From: a virus
Strand: one strand, 5' to 3'
Length of the DNA stretch: 49,135 bases
Virus record (IMG/VR): IMGVR_UViG_3300042445_002263
Coordinates: 1 to 49,135 of that record
Positions 1 through 8,107 of the stretch are shown here, one piece after another. The notes under the pieces were generated by a model. That model was not told the DNA's origin. It saw nothing but the letters and a program-made list of their open reading frames with translations, and searched no databases. How positions within the stretch are numbered: position 1 is the first letter of the stretch; every line of letters starts with the position of its first letter. Made by a program: the position numbers and the translations under genes.

Positions 1-88
1 TAGCTACAATTGGATTTTTAGCAAAAGTTTTAAAATCCATTATCCCTGTTACAGGATTTAAACCTATTTTCTTTTTAGCCGTTGCCAT
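1..88 (-). CDS. Partial hypothetical protein (N-terminal 29 residues)
   Basis: An ATG at 88 follows directly on the TAG stop of the spanin-like gene and opens a frame that runs off the left edge without a stop. The visible residues begin MATAKKKIGLNPVTG and are basic at the start. The ORF is too short to assign a function. Its tight spacing to the two lysis-type genes upstream suggests it belongs to the same transcript; a lysis role would be a guess. Confidence 0.5.
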   Translation of the reverse strand, partial: MATAKKKIGLNPVTGIMDFKTFAKNPIVA

Positions 89-646
89 CTAAAATAACTT
101 TTTATATAAGCCTATGCTTATGTGATTTGTGGTATAATTAAAAGTGTAACTCTCTTTTTGCTTTTTATAAATAACCCCTACTCCAACTCCTAACTTCCCA
201 TCAAGCCTTGTGTAATCGCCTATTAATCCCAAAAACAATTCATTTTTAGGTTTATGGTAAATGTCGTTTTTTATTGTGATTGTTTTTTGGATAAAATGTC
301 CGCCATAACCTCTGCCTAAAATTCTGTTTTGGGATATTGTATCGTTCACATATACGAAATTATCCGTATCGATACGTAAAGTATCCGTATATTGTTTTAC
401 TTCCCTATAATCTTTAACTATGTATGCTGTGTCGTGAATTTTTATAGAATCAACTAAAACCAATGTGTCTAAAACGACAAAAGGGATGTCTTTCCCTTTC
501 TTATATTTGTATATTGTAGTATCCTTTATTAAGGTATCTACCCTCGTTATTATGTGGTCGCCTTTTATGTAGGTGGAATCACCTAGTACAAAAAAAAGTA
601 AAACTAATACTAATAAAAGTATTAATATATTTTTAGCGCTTGCCAT
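89..646 (-). CDS. Membrane-anchored protein, spanin-like candidate
   Basis: A 185-residue protein. Residues about 6-24 are a strongly hydrophobic helix following a short basic start, so it is probably anchored in the inner membrane with the rest outside the cytoplasm. The middle is polar and repetitive in character (many D-T-L and K-D motifs). The last 50 or so residues alternate hydrophobic and polar residues with Gly-Val pairs and Tyr-Lys turns, like short outer-membrane beta strands. The start overlaps the stop of the holin-like gene by 14 bases, which suggests coupled translation. Position and topology would fit a protein connecting inner and outer membranes in lysis, but there is no sequence family I can name and no lipobox. 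It could equally be an unrelated exported phage protein. Confidence 0.55.
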   Translation of the reverse strand: MASAKNILILLLVLVLLFFVLGDSTYIKGDHIITRVDTLIKDTTIYKYKKGKDIPFVVLDTLVLVDSIKIHDTAYIVKDYREVKQYTDTLRIDTDNFVYVNDTISQNRILGRGYGGHFIQKTITIKNDIYHKPKNELFLGLIGDYTRLDGKLGVGVGVIYKKQKESYTFNYTTNHISIGLYKKLF

Positions 647-818
647 CTTTTTTAAGGTGTTTGATTTTCCAATAGTAGTACCTTATTGCAAAAATACCCG
701 AAACAATAGCAACCAATCCAGCAGTTAAGCTTACAAATGGCTGAATGGAACTAATAGTAACGACTGCCGATAGTATGCTTATAGATGCCGATGCGTCCGC
801 TAAATTATGTTGAGTCAT
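633..818 (-). CDS. Small holin-like membrane protein
   Basis: A 61-residue protein. About residues 12-46 form one long or two closely spaced hydrophobic helices, followed by a highly basic tail (KIKHLKKDGKR). Size, hydrophobic core and charged C-terminus are typical of phage holins, which permeabilise the inner membrane at the end of infection. It lies directly upstream of, and overlaps, a single-anchor exported protein, as in holin/spanin arrangements. No endolysin is visible in the window; it may lie beyond the left edge. The assignment rests on topology and context only. Confidence 0.5.
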   Translation of the reverse strand: MTQHNLADASASISILSAVVTISSIQPFVSLTAGLVAIVSGIFAIRYYYWKIKHLKKDGKR

Positions 819-831
819 GTCAATTTTTTAC

Positions 832-839
832 CAAATATA
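832..839 (-). promoter_or_regulatory. Candidate Bacteroidota -7 box (TATATTTG)
   Basis: TATATTTG on the minus strand fits the TAnnTTTG -7 consensus and lies 13 bases before the ATG of the holin-like gene at 818. I see no good TTTG about 19-21 bases upstream, so only half of the promoter is supported. Confidence 0.3.
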
Positions 840-861
840 AATATTATTTAATTATATTTAC

Positions 862-1086
862 CTATATTGTCCACTTTTTTTCCGGACAGGCGCTGCTGCC
901 GACAGGACTAAATACCTTGGCGCTTGTAGTACAACCACATTTACTACAATAATCTCTTATACTTGTTTGCACCCAAAACTCACAAGTAGCACATATCTCA
1001 AGTCTTTTTTCAGCTACCTCCTTCTGCTCTTCTGTTGGGTTCATTGCAGTCATGTAGGATAGCAATATTTCTTTTACTTTATTCAT
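862..1086 (-). CDS. Small zinc-ribbon-like protein
   Basis: A 74-residue protein with six cysteines: a CATC pair near residue 32, a CSKCGC cluster near residue 47, and a final Cys in SSACPEKKW. Paired CxxC knuckles with a CPxxKW ending are seen in many small phage and bacterial zinc-ribbon proteins that bind nucleic acid or protein. The function here is unknown. It is divergently oriented from the plus-strand island, and its own -7 box lies only four bases before its ATG. Confidence 0.65.
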   Translation of the reverse strand: MNKVKEILLSYMTAMNPTEEQKEVAEKRLEICATCEFWVQTSIRDYCSKCGCTTSAKVFSPVGSSACPEKKWTI

Positions 1087-1090
1087 GAAA

Positions 1091-1134
1091 CAAAGATAAA
1101 TAATTTATTTAATTAAATTAAATTAATATCTTTG
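1091..1134. promoter_or_regulatory. Symmetrical divergent promoter region
   Basis: CAAAGATA at 1091-1098 and TATCTTTG at 1127-1134 are a perfect 8-base inverted repeat. Read outward, each is a TAnnTTTG -7 box: the left one serves the zinc-ribbon gene (ATG at 1086, minus strand), the right one the plus-strand island (ATG at 1149). The spacer is almost pure A/T. For the plus-strand side, TTTA at 1104-1107 sits 19 bases upstream, close to the TTTG -33 box. I see no convincing -33 box on the other side. Confidence 0.5.
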
Positions 1135-1165
1135 GCAAAACCAATATTATGACACCAAAAGAAAA
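1131..1165 (+). repeat. 35-bp inverted repeat, copy A
   Basis: These 35 bases match 8283-8317 on the other strand exactly. They run from the end of the -7 box through the leader and first codons (MTPKE) of the 67-residue gene. The two copies point toward each other and enclose the glycosyltransferase gene, two fibre-region genes and two small genes. Confidence 0.85.
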
Positions 1166-1352
1166 AGCAAAAGAATTATATTTTAAAATGCATAGTCAAG
1201 AACAAATAGTTTCTAAAGAAGCTAAACAATGTGCATTAATAGCAGTAGATGAGATATTAGATTTAAAGCATATAGTAACATTAAGAAGGAATATGCACGA
1301 AATGGAATTAGAATATTGGGATGAAGTTAAACAAGAGATAGAAAACCTATAA
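1149..1352 (+). CDS. Small MTPKEKA-family phage protein (copy 1)
   Basis: A 67-residue, charged, helix-rich protein starting MTPKEKAKEL and ending EYWDEVKQEIENL. It is clearly a paralogue of the 63-residue protein at 8108-8299: both share the MTPKEKA start, an A(V)DEI core and the YW-VKQEIENL end, and the DNA of both ends is conserved too. The function is not known to me. It is the first gene of the only plus-strand unit and ends two bases before the large glycosyltransferase, so it may couple translation of that gene or act as a small partner or regulator. Both are inference. Confidence 0.75.
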   Translation: MTPKEKAKELYFKMHSQEQIVSKEAKQCALIAVDEILDLKHIVTLRRNMHEMELEYWDEVKQEIENL

Positions 1353-1354
1353 AA

Positions 1355-4156
1355 ATGAAAAAAATTAAACTGCTCTACTTGATGAGCCACATTTCAACGG
1401 GGGGAATGCCTCAATTCGTGCTAAAACGCATCCAAACATTACTAGATTATACTGATTCGTTTGAGATATTTGTTGCTGAATATGATGATTATGGTAAAAT
1501 TTTCCCCGTACAAAGGAATCAAATAATGAAGCTTGTGGGGGATAATTTCTTTAGTCTTGGTGAGAATAAGATGAGGGTAATGGAAATTGTAAGGACTGAA
1601 GAGATAGATATTGTCCACCTAGATGAAATGCCAGAGTCAATGAATAATGATAGGCTTTTCACTAATTTATATCGTAATGATAGGAAGTGGAGAATCGTTG
1701 AAACCTGCCATAATTCTAACTTTAAACCACATGAAGAGAAACGCTTTCATCCTGATATGTACGCTTTCTGTACCCCTTGGCATGAGGATATATTTGCAGG
1801 ATTGGATGCTAAATTTGTAACTATACCTTATCCAATTGATATACAATTTACTACTAACAGATGGTTATCAAGAGCTGAATTAGGGTTTGAAGGGGATAAA
1901 AAGCATGTTATAAATGTAGGCTTATGGACTCCGGGCAAGAATCAAAAAGAGGGTATTGAAATTGCTCGTAAGTATCCCGATATGATGTTTCATTTTATTG
2001 GCAATCAAGCGGGTAATTTTGAGGATTATTGGCGACCATTGATGAGCAATTTACCGGACAATGTTAAGGTATGGGGAGAAAGAAGCGATATATCCTCGTT
2101 TATGGTGGCTGCTGATATTTTTATGTTTAATTCTACTTGGGAGCTTAATCCATTGGTATTGCGTGAAGCTATTGCTAATGGACTTCCTATTGTTGCTCGT
2201 AATCTACCTCAATATGCGGGAATGTATGATGATTATATTAATCCTATTGATACTGATTTAAATACTTTAGAATGTAATTACAAAGTACCTACTGATAATA
2301 CCTCATTGACCTTTGGATTAAGACATGAAGAAGCCTATAAAAAGCTATTAGAACTGCCCTTGAAAGAGCAAAAGCCTATTATAATTCAACACTTTGTTGA
2401 CCAACCTTATCTAGAAATTAAAGGCGTTAACCCATTTGAAAAAAGGGATAAAGATGCAGTATCCATAGTACTTGCACACCCTAATAATGACTTTAGAAAA
2501 CAGCTATTAAAGAATTGTCTTAACAGATTGAACACTGATATTATCCTATCTGTAAACTATCCTGTAGAAGAAGATGCTCAATCATTATGTGATTATGTTA
2601 TTTACACAAAAGAAAACCCATTGCTTTATAAGGATGAATTTGATAAGTATGGTGTAGCTTTTTACCATTTCCATACAAATGAAAAAGGGGAAAAAGTATA
2701 TGAGCTGTTTGAAAAGGAGCATGGATATTGTGTTTATACTCTAATGCGTAATGGTGTTGAGTATGCAAAGAAATTAGGATATAAAAAAGTAAACATTGTA
2801 AATTATGATTACGAGCTTTCAAAAGCCACCATTAATGATAATCTTAAAGCACTAGATACAGAAGATTTTGTAGTTTATAAGTATGGTAGTACTAGCTACG
2901 AGGAAGATTCTTATTGCTCTGCTTTCTTTTCAGCCAGAATAGATGCCTTACATTCTTTTGTGACTAAATTTAAAGATAAAAAAGACTATTACACTAGCGG
3001 AACCTCCTTTAATATATTGGAAGTTAAATTCTATAATTTCCTAAAACAAAGTGATTACAATATTAAGGAACTTTTAATGTCAGACCTAAAGAAAAATAAT
3101 AAGATAGATGTTGAAGGAATAGATTATACCAATAATGAACAAAGGGATAAGGTAGTTATAGATAAAAGATTTTACATTGAATACTATGATGATGGCAAAT
3201 GCGTTTACAATAACCACATTGATGTCAATAATTGGGTTAAATTAAACAGACAATGGTTTACCAATTGGAAACTTAAGATATGGGATGAAGGTAAATTAAT
3301 CCACGAAAACAACTTAAACTACGAAGGCAAAAGAGTCTTAATAACGCTTGAAAGTAAATCATTGGGAGATACTTTGGCTTGGATTCCGTATGCTCAAGAA
3401 TTTAAAAAGAAACATAATTGCCATGTAATTGTATCTACATTCTGGAATGATATTTTTGATTATCCAGAACTAGAATTTGTAAAGCCGGGAGCAGTAGTTC
3501 AAAATATCTATGGTTTATATAGGGTTGGATGGTTTTATAATGAAGATAGAGAACCTGAAGTGCCACATACAATACCAATGCAAAAGTCTGCTACCAATAT
3601 ATTAGGCTTGGAGTACAAGGAAATAAGAGCTAAATTAAAAGTAAAAGAGGTGGAGAAAGTAAAGCAAGTGGTTATAGCCATTCATTCAACTGCTCAAGCA
3701 AAGTATTGGAATAACCCTACAGGATGGCAAGAAGTAGTGGATTATCTAATATCAAAAGGGTATGTGGTTAAACTATTATCTAAAGAAGGAATAGATTATA
3801 TGGGCAATATAGCCCCAAATGGCGTGGTTTTGCATCCCAATGGTAGTATTGAGTCAGTTATGGAAGAAATGCTTAAATCGGAGCTATTTATAGGCATAGG
3901 AAGTGGTCTGTCTTGGTTATCTTGGTCATTAGGTGTTCCTACTGCTATTATTAGTGGATTTTCAGAGCCTTTTGCCGAAGTTGAGGATTGCATTAGAATA
4001 TCTGCACCTGAAGGAAAATGTAGTGGATGCTTTAATAGATACCGACTAAACCCTGCTGATTGGAATTGGTGCGAAGATTATAAAGATACTGATAGACAAT
4101 TTGAGTGTACTAAATCAATTACCGGTAAAATGGTTATTGATAAGTTACCTATCTAA
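1355..4156 (+). CDS. Multi-domain glycosyltransferase with C-terminal autotransporter-type heptosyltransferase domain
   Basis: A 933-residue protein. Residues about 1-330 look like a GT-B, GT4-type transferase: a HISTGGMPQFVLKR start, NVGLWTPGKNQKEGIEIA, and the FNSTWELNPLVLREAIANGLPIVA region with the donor-site glutamate. Residues about 365-640 are a separate alpha/beta region I cannot name (AHPNNDFRKQLLKNCL; YYTSGTSFNILEVKF). Residues about 657-933 match the autotransporter strand-loop-strand O-heptosyltransferase family (TibC/Aah type): ESKSLGDTLAWIPYA, HSTAQAKYWN, GSGLSWLSWSLG, and four cysteines at 889, 892, 906 and 918. In that family cysteines of this kind hold an iron ion, and the enzymes glycosylate Ser/Thr of adhesin repeats with heptose. 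The gene ends against the convergent Asp-box fibre gene, overlapping by a few bases. The acceptor may be the phage fibres (inference). Confidence 0.85.
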   Translation: MKKIKLLYLMSHISTGGMPQFVLKRIQTLLDYTDSFEIFVAEYDDYGKIFPVQRNQIMKLVGDNFFSLGENKMRVMEIVRTEEIDIVHLDEMPESMNNDRLFTNLYRNDRKWRIVETCHNSNFKPHEEKRFHPDMYAFCTPWHEDIFAGLDAKFVTIPYPIDIQFTTNRWLSRAELGFEGDKKHVINVGLWTPGKNQKEGIEIARKYPDMMFHFIGNQAGNFEDYWRPLMSNLPDNVKVWGERSDISSFMVAADIFMFNSTWELNPLVLREAIANGLPIVARNLPQYAGMYDDYINPIDTDLNTLECNYKVPTDNTSLTFGLRHEEAYKKLLELPLKEQKPIIIQHFVDQPYLEIKGVNPFEKRDKDAVSIVLAHPNNDFRKQLLKNCLNRLNTDIILSVNYPVEEDAQSLCDYVIYTKENPLLYKDEFDKYGVAFYHFHTNEKGEKVYELFEKEHGYCVYTLMRNGVEYAKKLGYKKVNIVNYDYELSKATINDNLKALDTEDFVVYKYGSTSYEEDSYCSAFFSARIDALHSFVTKFKDKKDYYTSGTSFNILEVKFYNFLKQSDYNIKELLMSDLKKNNKIDVEGIDYTNNEQRDKVVIDKRFYIEYYDDGKCVYNNHIDVNNWVKLNRQWFTNWKLKIWDEGKLIHENNLNYEGKRVLITLESKSLGDTLAWIPYAQEFKKKHNCHVIVSTFWNDIFDYPELEFVKPGAVVQNIYGLYRVGWFYNEDREPEVPHTIPMQKSATNILGLEYKEIRAKLKVKEVEKVKQVVIAIHSTAQAKYWNNPTGWQEVVDYLISKGYVVKLLSKEGIDYMGNIAPNGVVLHPNGSIESVMEEMLKSELFIGIGSGLSWLSWSLGVPTAIISGFSEPFAEVEDCIRISAPEGKCSGCFNRYRLNPADWNWCEDYKDTDRQFECTKSITGKMVIDKLPI

Positions 4157-5931
4157 CAAACAATTCCTGTAGCTGAACCTAATGTATTTCCGCTTAAGTT
4201 ATATTCATCAAATCCGCCACCGCCACCATCACTTCTACAATATGTATATCCATTTGTATTATCGTAAGGTACAGTTAATGCCATGTCTGTATATAAAACT
4301 AATCCATTGTAAAATAATTGGCTTATCCCCCACCATAAATATTGTTGCGGATTACCCTCATTACAAGCCGAACCTGAAGAAAATCCAAACCAAACATCTC
4401 CTCCAAATACAGGACAAGTAGTTATTGAATTAACAGTATAATTATTAGAGAATTGTATTATATTATTATTGCCTATTCTATAATAATTTTGAGATGGCGC
4501 ACTGCTCGGAACAGCTTCTATTTCAGTTGTTCCGTAAATGTCATAATAAAGAGTAGCCCCTACAGTTATAGGGCTATAATCTGAATATACAGTAAATGAA
4601 TTAACTGCAGAACAAGCATCTTCTGGAATTGTAAATCCTATAACAACGGGTAATGTATCATTATAATCATAATACAATGTATAAGAATATGCCAAAGGAA
4701 ATAATTCAGGTGTATATGGATATGGTACTGCCCTTCTTTGTGTTTGCCAAGAAACGACATTAGATATAGGAACAGCATTCCATGATGTAAATGGAGATTT
4801 TGAAATATATACATATCCTTGATTAGAAGAATAAACCATTATATATGGCGTTGAACCATAATTATATGCAGTCATTGATATTGATGATATACTGCCTGCA
4901 GAAACAGTTCCTGTTATTGAGAATGTTGCACCAGAATCTGTTGAAACATAATATTTTCCACTTCTACTCATCCCAATTTGATAAACTGCATCATCTGTCA
5001 TAGTAACAAAATCCATAGAATAGCTTGCATCATCAACTTTTTTAGTCCAATTATACCCAAAATTAGAACTTATCCAAATTTTACCTTCAGCTGAACCTCC
5101 ATTACTAGCAGCTAATATTTGATATTGCCCTGTACTTGAAATTTTTATATCATTAAACCATGTAGCAGTTTGTTGAATACCATAATTCCAAGTTACCCCA
5201 AAGTCTGTAGTAAAACCAACACCAGACCCAACAACGCCTTCATTATCATAGGTACTTGCAATTGCATAACAATTACCATTTGCTGAAATATCACAACTAA
5301 CAGTATTGCTAGTAAAAAATCCTGCTGGCGCGGGCGGAAGCCCCCATGTAACTCCAAAATCACTTGATTTTATAAAATATGCAATCCTTCTACCTGAAGT
5401 AGAAATTTCACTAAAACTTGATATCATGTATTGCCCAGTAGCCGCAGAAACAGCTGCTTTATAAAACGAAAAATTAGAACCAAATGGTCCAGTATACGGA
5501 TGAGGTACTGATGTCCACGTTGCTCCACTATTATTAGATATCATTAATTTGCAATTATCAGAAAATCCAAGATTTACTGTAATGCATATATAAACACCAT
5601 CATTACTTGCTCCTATATATCTATAATTATCATCTATAGTTAATCCGGGGAAATTAGTAAATATCAGCCCCGCGTTATTTGAACGCGCACCATATCCTTC
5701 TCTAGCTCCCCACACAGAAAGTGATGGTATATCTAAAGGAATTATATCTTGATATCTAGGACATCTATTTGATGAATAAGTAGAAAATGGAGATGCTGTT
5801 TCATCTACAAAATAAGCAGCAATTAATTCAGCTTTACTAGATATACCTAGTCCAGTAGGAGGCGTTCCTTTAGCAGTCAAGCCCATAGTACTTAAATCAT
5901 CCCAAGTTACTAGGTAATTATTAGCTTTCAT
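4153..5931 (-). CDS. Asp-box (BNR) beta-propeller tail or receptor-binding protein
   Basis: A 592-residue protein. At least five Asp-box motifs of the SxDxGxTW type can be read: SNNSGATW, SSDFGVTW, TTDFGVTW, SSNFGYNW and STDSGATF, spaced as in sialidase-fold beta-propellers. This indicates a propeller in roughly residues 80-420. The C-terminal 170 residues are a different Tyr/Gly-rich region containing Cys residues and a GGGGG stretch. No sialidase catalytic set (Arg triad) is evident, so sugar or surface binding is more likely than cleavage. Its ATG overlaps the stop of the preceding fibre gene by one base (TAATG), so the two are probably coupled. Likely the most distal or receptor-binding part of the tail. 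Confidence 0.7.
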   Translation of the reverse strand: MKANNYLVTWDDLSTMGLTAKGTPPTGLGISSKAELIAAYFVDETASPFSTYSSNRCPRYQDIIPLDIPSLSVWGAREGYGARSNNAGLIFTNFPGLTIDDNYRYIGASNDGVYICITVNLGFSDNCKLMISNNSGATWTSVPHPYTGPFGSNFSFYKAAVSAATGQYMISSFSEISTSGRRIAYFIKSSDFGVTWGLPPAPAGFFTSNTVSCDISANGNCYAIASTYDNEGVVGSGVGFTTDFGVTWNYGIQQTATWFNDIKISSTGQYQILAASNGGSAEGKIWISSNFGYNWTKKVDDASYSMDFVTMTDDAVYQIGMSRSGKYYVSTDSGATFSITGTVSAGSISSISMTAYNYGSTPYIMVYSSNQGYVYISKSPFTSWNAVPISNVVSWQTQRRAVPYPYTPELFPLAYSYTLYYDYNDTLPVVIGFTIPEDACSAVNSFTVYSDYSPITVGATLYYDIYGTTEIEAVPSSAPSQNYYRIGNNNIIQFSNNYTVNSITTCPVFGGDVWFGFSSGSACNEGNPQQYLWWGISQLFYNGLVLYTDMALTVPYDNTNGYTYCRSDGGGGGFDEYNLSGNTLGSATGIVC

Positions 5932-7841
5932 TATTTCAATTTGGCTTCGAGTTCAGCAATTCTTTTTTCTAGGGCTGCAATTTTTAATGTGTGCAAATCC
6001 ATATAATTTACAGATAATTTTTCATCACCTGAAACTGCATCGGGAAGATATGATTGCACTTGTTGAGCAGAATAACCATATCTAATTGCATCACTATTTT
6101 CATCTGTTCTTGTAAATTTAATTACATCTAATGGTAAATCTATTGATGGATTTGTTTCTAATACATTTTTAAATCTTATATCTGAAGATTCATAAAATGC
6201 ACCTGCTGTCATTGTACGAGCAGAACCTAAATCAACATTTGTTGTTGCTCCTGTGTATGGGACAAGTCCTGTTAATGAACTTGCTGTAATATAACTATTT
6301 GAATCAATTGAACCATTTGCTTTTAAGAATTGGCTAGATGTTCCACCTGACTTAATAAAAGATGTTGCAGTGATATCACCACTTACAACCATAGCATTGG
6401 TGTATAGCTCTATTAAATTATTATAAGAACCCGCAGCTGCTCTATATTGGAAGTATATACGACCATTACTATTTTTAGCCAACCATTTTCCTGCATAAGC
6501 CGCTATGCCTCCAGAATTAGATGCGACCATTATAAATTCAGAATCAACCCCTGCTCCATCACCTAATTGGAATAATCCTTGACCGCCTGTTGAATATTTT
6601 AAAAACCCAGTAGTTGAGTCATAACTTAAATCACTAGATGTTATTGTTGTTGAGCTATTGAATAGAGCAAAACGGTTGGTTACACCTGAAACAGTTACCG
6701 AAGTTCCACTAGAACCACTTACTCCGCTAGAGCCTGATGAACCTGATGTTCCGTTTCCACCTTGCGCACCGCTTGTTCCTGAAGTACCTGTTCCGCCATT
6801 GATACCTGAAGTACCCGAAACACCACTAGTACCATTACCTCCATTGATGCCTGACGTTCCGTTTGCACCTGAAGTACCACTGATACCTGCTGTTCCATTT
6901 ACGCCACTTGAACCATTCAATCCACTTGTTCCTGATGAGCCAACTCCTCCATTGACACCTGATGTGCCTGAAGAACCATTGCCTCCATTTACGCCTGATG
7001 TTCCACTTGAGCCACTTGAACCGCTAGACCCTGATAAACCACTTGAGCCGCTTGTTCCATTGATTCCTGAAGTGCCATTTATACCGCTAGTGCCATTAGC
7101 ACCACTAGTACCCGCAACACCTGAACTACCGCTAGTGCCTGATGTTCCATTTCCACCACTTGCTCCTGCAAGGTTCACAGTCCAAGCAGTAAAAGTTCCT
7201 GAACCAACTGTTGTACTTGGTGCGCCGAAGGATAAACTACCCGTTCCGCTATTGTATGATATTACTGATGAGTTTTGATAGTTGCTAGCATTGTAAACGA
7301 TAATAATGGTTTGAGTAGCGCTATAAGCTAACCCTGTTCCAACTACTATTGTTCCCGCAATTCCTAAAGTAAATGATGTTGTGGATGTGGTTAAATACCT
7401 ATCTCCATTAGCACCACTGATGCCACTTGTTCCTGAAGTTCCTGTAGTTCCTGAAGTTCCTGTAGTTCCACTAGTCCCTGTTGTCCCTGAAGAACCGCTA
7501 GAACCTGATGAGCCTGACGAACCGCTTGAGCCACTAGAACCGCTTGAGCCAGTAATCCCCGAAGTACCCGATATACCCGATACACCACTAGTCCCTGATA
7601 CGCCACTAGTCCCTGATACGCCACTAGTACCTGAAGTACCTGTAGTTCCACTAGAGCCATAAATAGGGATATTCAATACATTGCTACTAAAAGTAGCGGG
7701 TCCAGTCACCCCGAACGTGGTTAAACTAATTGGTAGTTGATAATCTACATTTGGGATTGCAGTTGAAAAACCACTTGTACCGACTTGTTTTACTAATCCT
7801 GATACATTAGCTATTTCACTGATGACTGTATTTTTGCTCAT
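5931..7841 (-). CDS. Tail fibre with Gly-X-Ser repeats and C-terminal S74-type chaperone
   Basis: A 636-residue fibre. After a short N-terminal head (about 1-60) comes a Gly-X-Ser repeat (about 62-145), then a beta-rich module beginning GDRYLTTSTTSFTL (about 146-222) that recurs in the 1113-residue fibre, then a second long repeat (about 223-395). A beta-rich tip follows. The end (about 555-636) is a peptidase S74 intramolecular chaperone: SSDIRFKNVLE, IRYGYSAQQVQSYLPDAV, then a helix, LKIAALEKRIAELEAKLK. In that family the chaperone trimerises the fibre and cuts itself off before the Ser-Asp. The Gly-every-third pattern is collagen-like but lacks proline. The Thr/Ser density makes it a plausible glycosylation target. 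Confidence 0.85.
   Translation of the reverse strand: MSKNTVISEIANVSGLVKQVGTSGFSTAIPNVDYQLPISLTTFGVTGPATFSSNVLNIPIYGSSGTTGTSGTSGVSGTSGVSGTSGVSGISGTSGITGSSGSSGSSGSSGSSGSSGSSGTTGTSGTTGTSGTTGTSGTSGISGANGDRYLTTSTTSFTLGIAGTIVVGTGLAYSATQTIIIVYNASNYQNSSVISYNSGTGSLSFGAPSTTVGSGTFTAWTVNLAGASGGNGTSGTSGSSGVAGTSGANGTSGINGTSGINGTSGSSGLSGSSGSSGSSGTSGVNGGNGSSGTSGVNGGVGSSGTSGLNGSSGVNGTAGISGTSGANGTSGINGGNGTSGVSGTSGINGGTGTSGTSGAQGGNGTSGSSGSSGVSGSSGTSVTVSGVTNRFALFNSSTTITSSDLSYDSTTGFLKYSTGGQGLFQLGDGAGVDSEFIMVASNSGGIAAYAGKWLAKNSNGRIYFQYRAAAGSYNNLIELYTNAMVVSGDITATSFIKSGGTSSQFLKANGSIDSNSYITASSLTGLVPYTGATTNVDLGSARTMTAGAFYESSDIRFKNVLETNPSIDLPLDVIKFTRTDENSDAIRYGYSAQQVQSYLPDAVSGDEKLSVNYMDLHTLKIAALEKRIAELEAKLK
6685..7170 (-). 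repeat. Gly-X-Ser coding repeat, second array of the 636-residue fibre
   Basis: A run of 9-base coding units for GTS, GSS, GIN and GVN triplets. Synonymous codons vary from unit to unit, so the DNA is less repetitive than the protein. Long Pro/Val/Glu-rich frames on the opposite strand here are shadows of this repeat. Confidence 0.85.
7404..7656 (-). repeat. Gly-X-Ser coding repeat, first array of the 636-residue fibre
   Basis: Consecutive triplets of the GTS, GVS, GSS and GTT types encoded by degenerate 9-base units. The block separates the N-terminal head from the beta module shared with the 1113-residue fibre. Confidence 0.85.
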
Positions 7842-7852
7842 TTTCTATTTTT

Positions 7853-8032
7853 TTATTCTACTTCAACAGGAGTAGCTTGAGCCTTTTCTAACTCAATAGC
7901 CACTTTTTCAATAAAGCCTAGAATTTCTTTACCATACTTTGTTGGTAATTGCTCATTGGCATAAGTCATTAATACTTGAACTTGTTCAGCTGTTAATGAT
8001 GGTACCGGTAATTGTTTTGGTTCGTTGTTCAT
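7853..8032 (-). CDS. Small hypothetical protein (59 residues)
   Basis: An ATG at 8032 opens a 59-residue frame starting MNNEPKQLPVPSLTAEQVQ and ending TPVEVE, closed by TAA at 7853. It is acidic, helical and has no cysteines. It fills an otherwise empty gap, starts 15 bases after a near-perfect Bacteroidota promoter, and ends 11 bases before the 636-residue fibre gene, so it is very probably real and co-transcribed with the fibre. Small proteins of this kind beside fibres are sometimes assembly helpers; that is only a suggestion. Confidence 0.7.
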   Translation of the reverse strand: MNNEPKQLPVPSLTAEQVQVLMTYANEQLPTKYGKEILGFIEKVAIELEKAQATPVEVE

Positions 8033-8047
8033 GTTTATATTTTTTTA

Positions 8048-8078
8048 CAAAGATAGTTGATTAATTTAATTTTCCAAA
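8048..8078 (-). promoter_or_regulatory. Bacteroidota-type promoter for the fibre unit
   Basis: On the minus strand, TTTG (8075-8078) is followed after exactly 19 bases by TATCTTTG (8048-8055). This matches the TTTG-N19-TAnnTTTG consensus of the Bacteroidota primary sigma factor. The ATG of the 59-residue gene lies 15 bases beyond the -7 box. It should drive the 59-residue gene, the 636-residue fibre and the Asp-box protein. Confidence 0.7.
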
Positions 8079-8107
8079 TGTAGCTACAACCATAATATAG
8101 TTAATTG

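Noticed and set aside
4153-5931. Active sialidase
   Set aside because: Asp boxes are present but no FRIP-type start or arginine triad was seen, so only the fold is claimed.
6685-7170. CRISPR-like regular repeats
   Set aside because: The period is 9 bases, in frame, with no unique spacers; it is a coding repeat.
6658-7278. Plus-strand ORF rich in Pro, Val and Glu (also at 7381-7662, 12503-12802 and 13478-13816)
   Set aside because: These are the antisense reading of the Gly-X-Ser arrays; the repeat codons lack stops on the other strand. No start context or independent domain.
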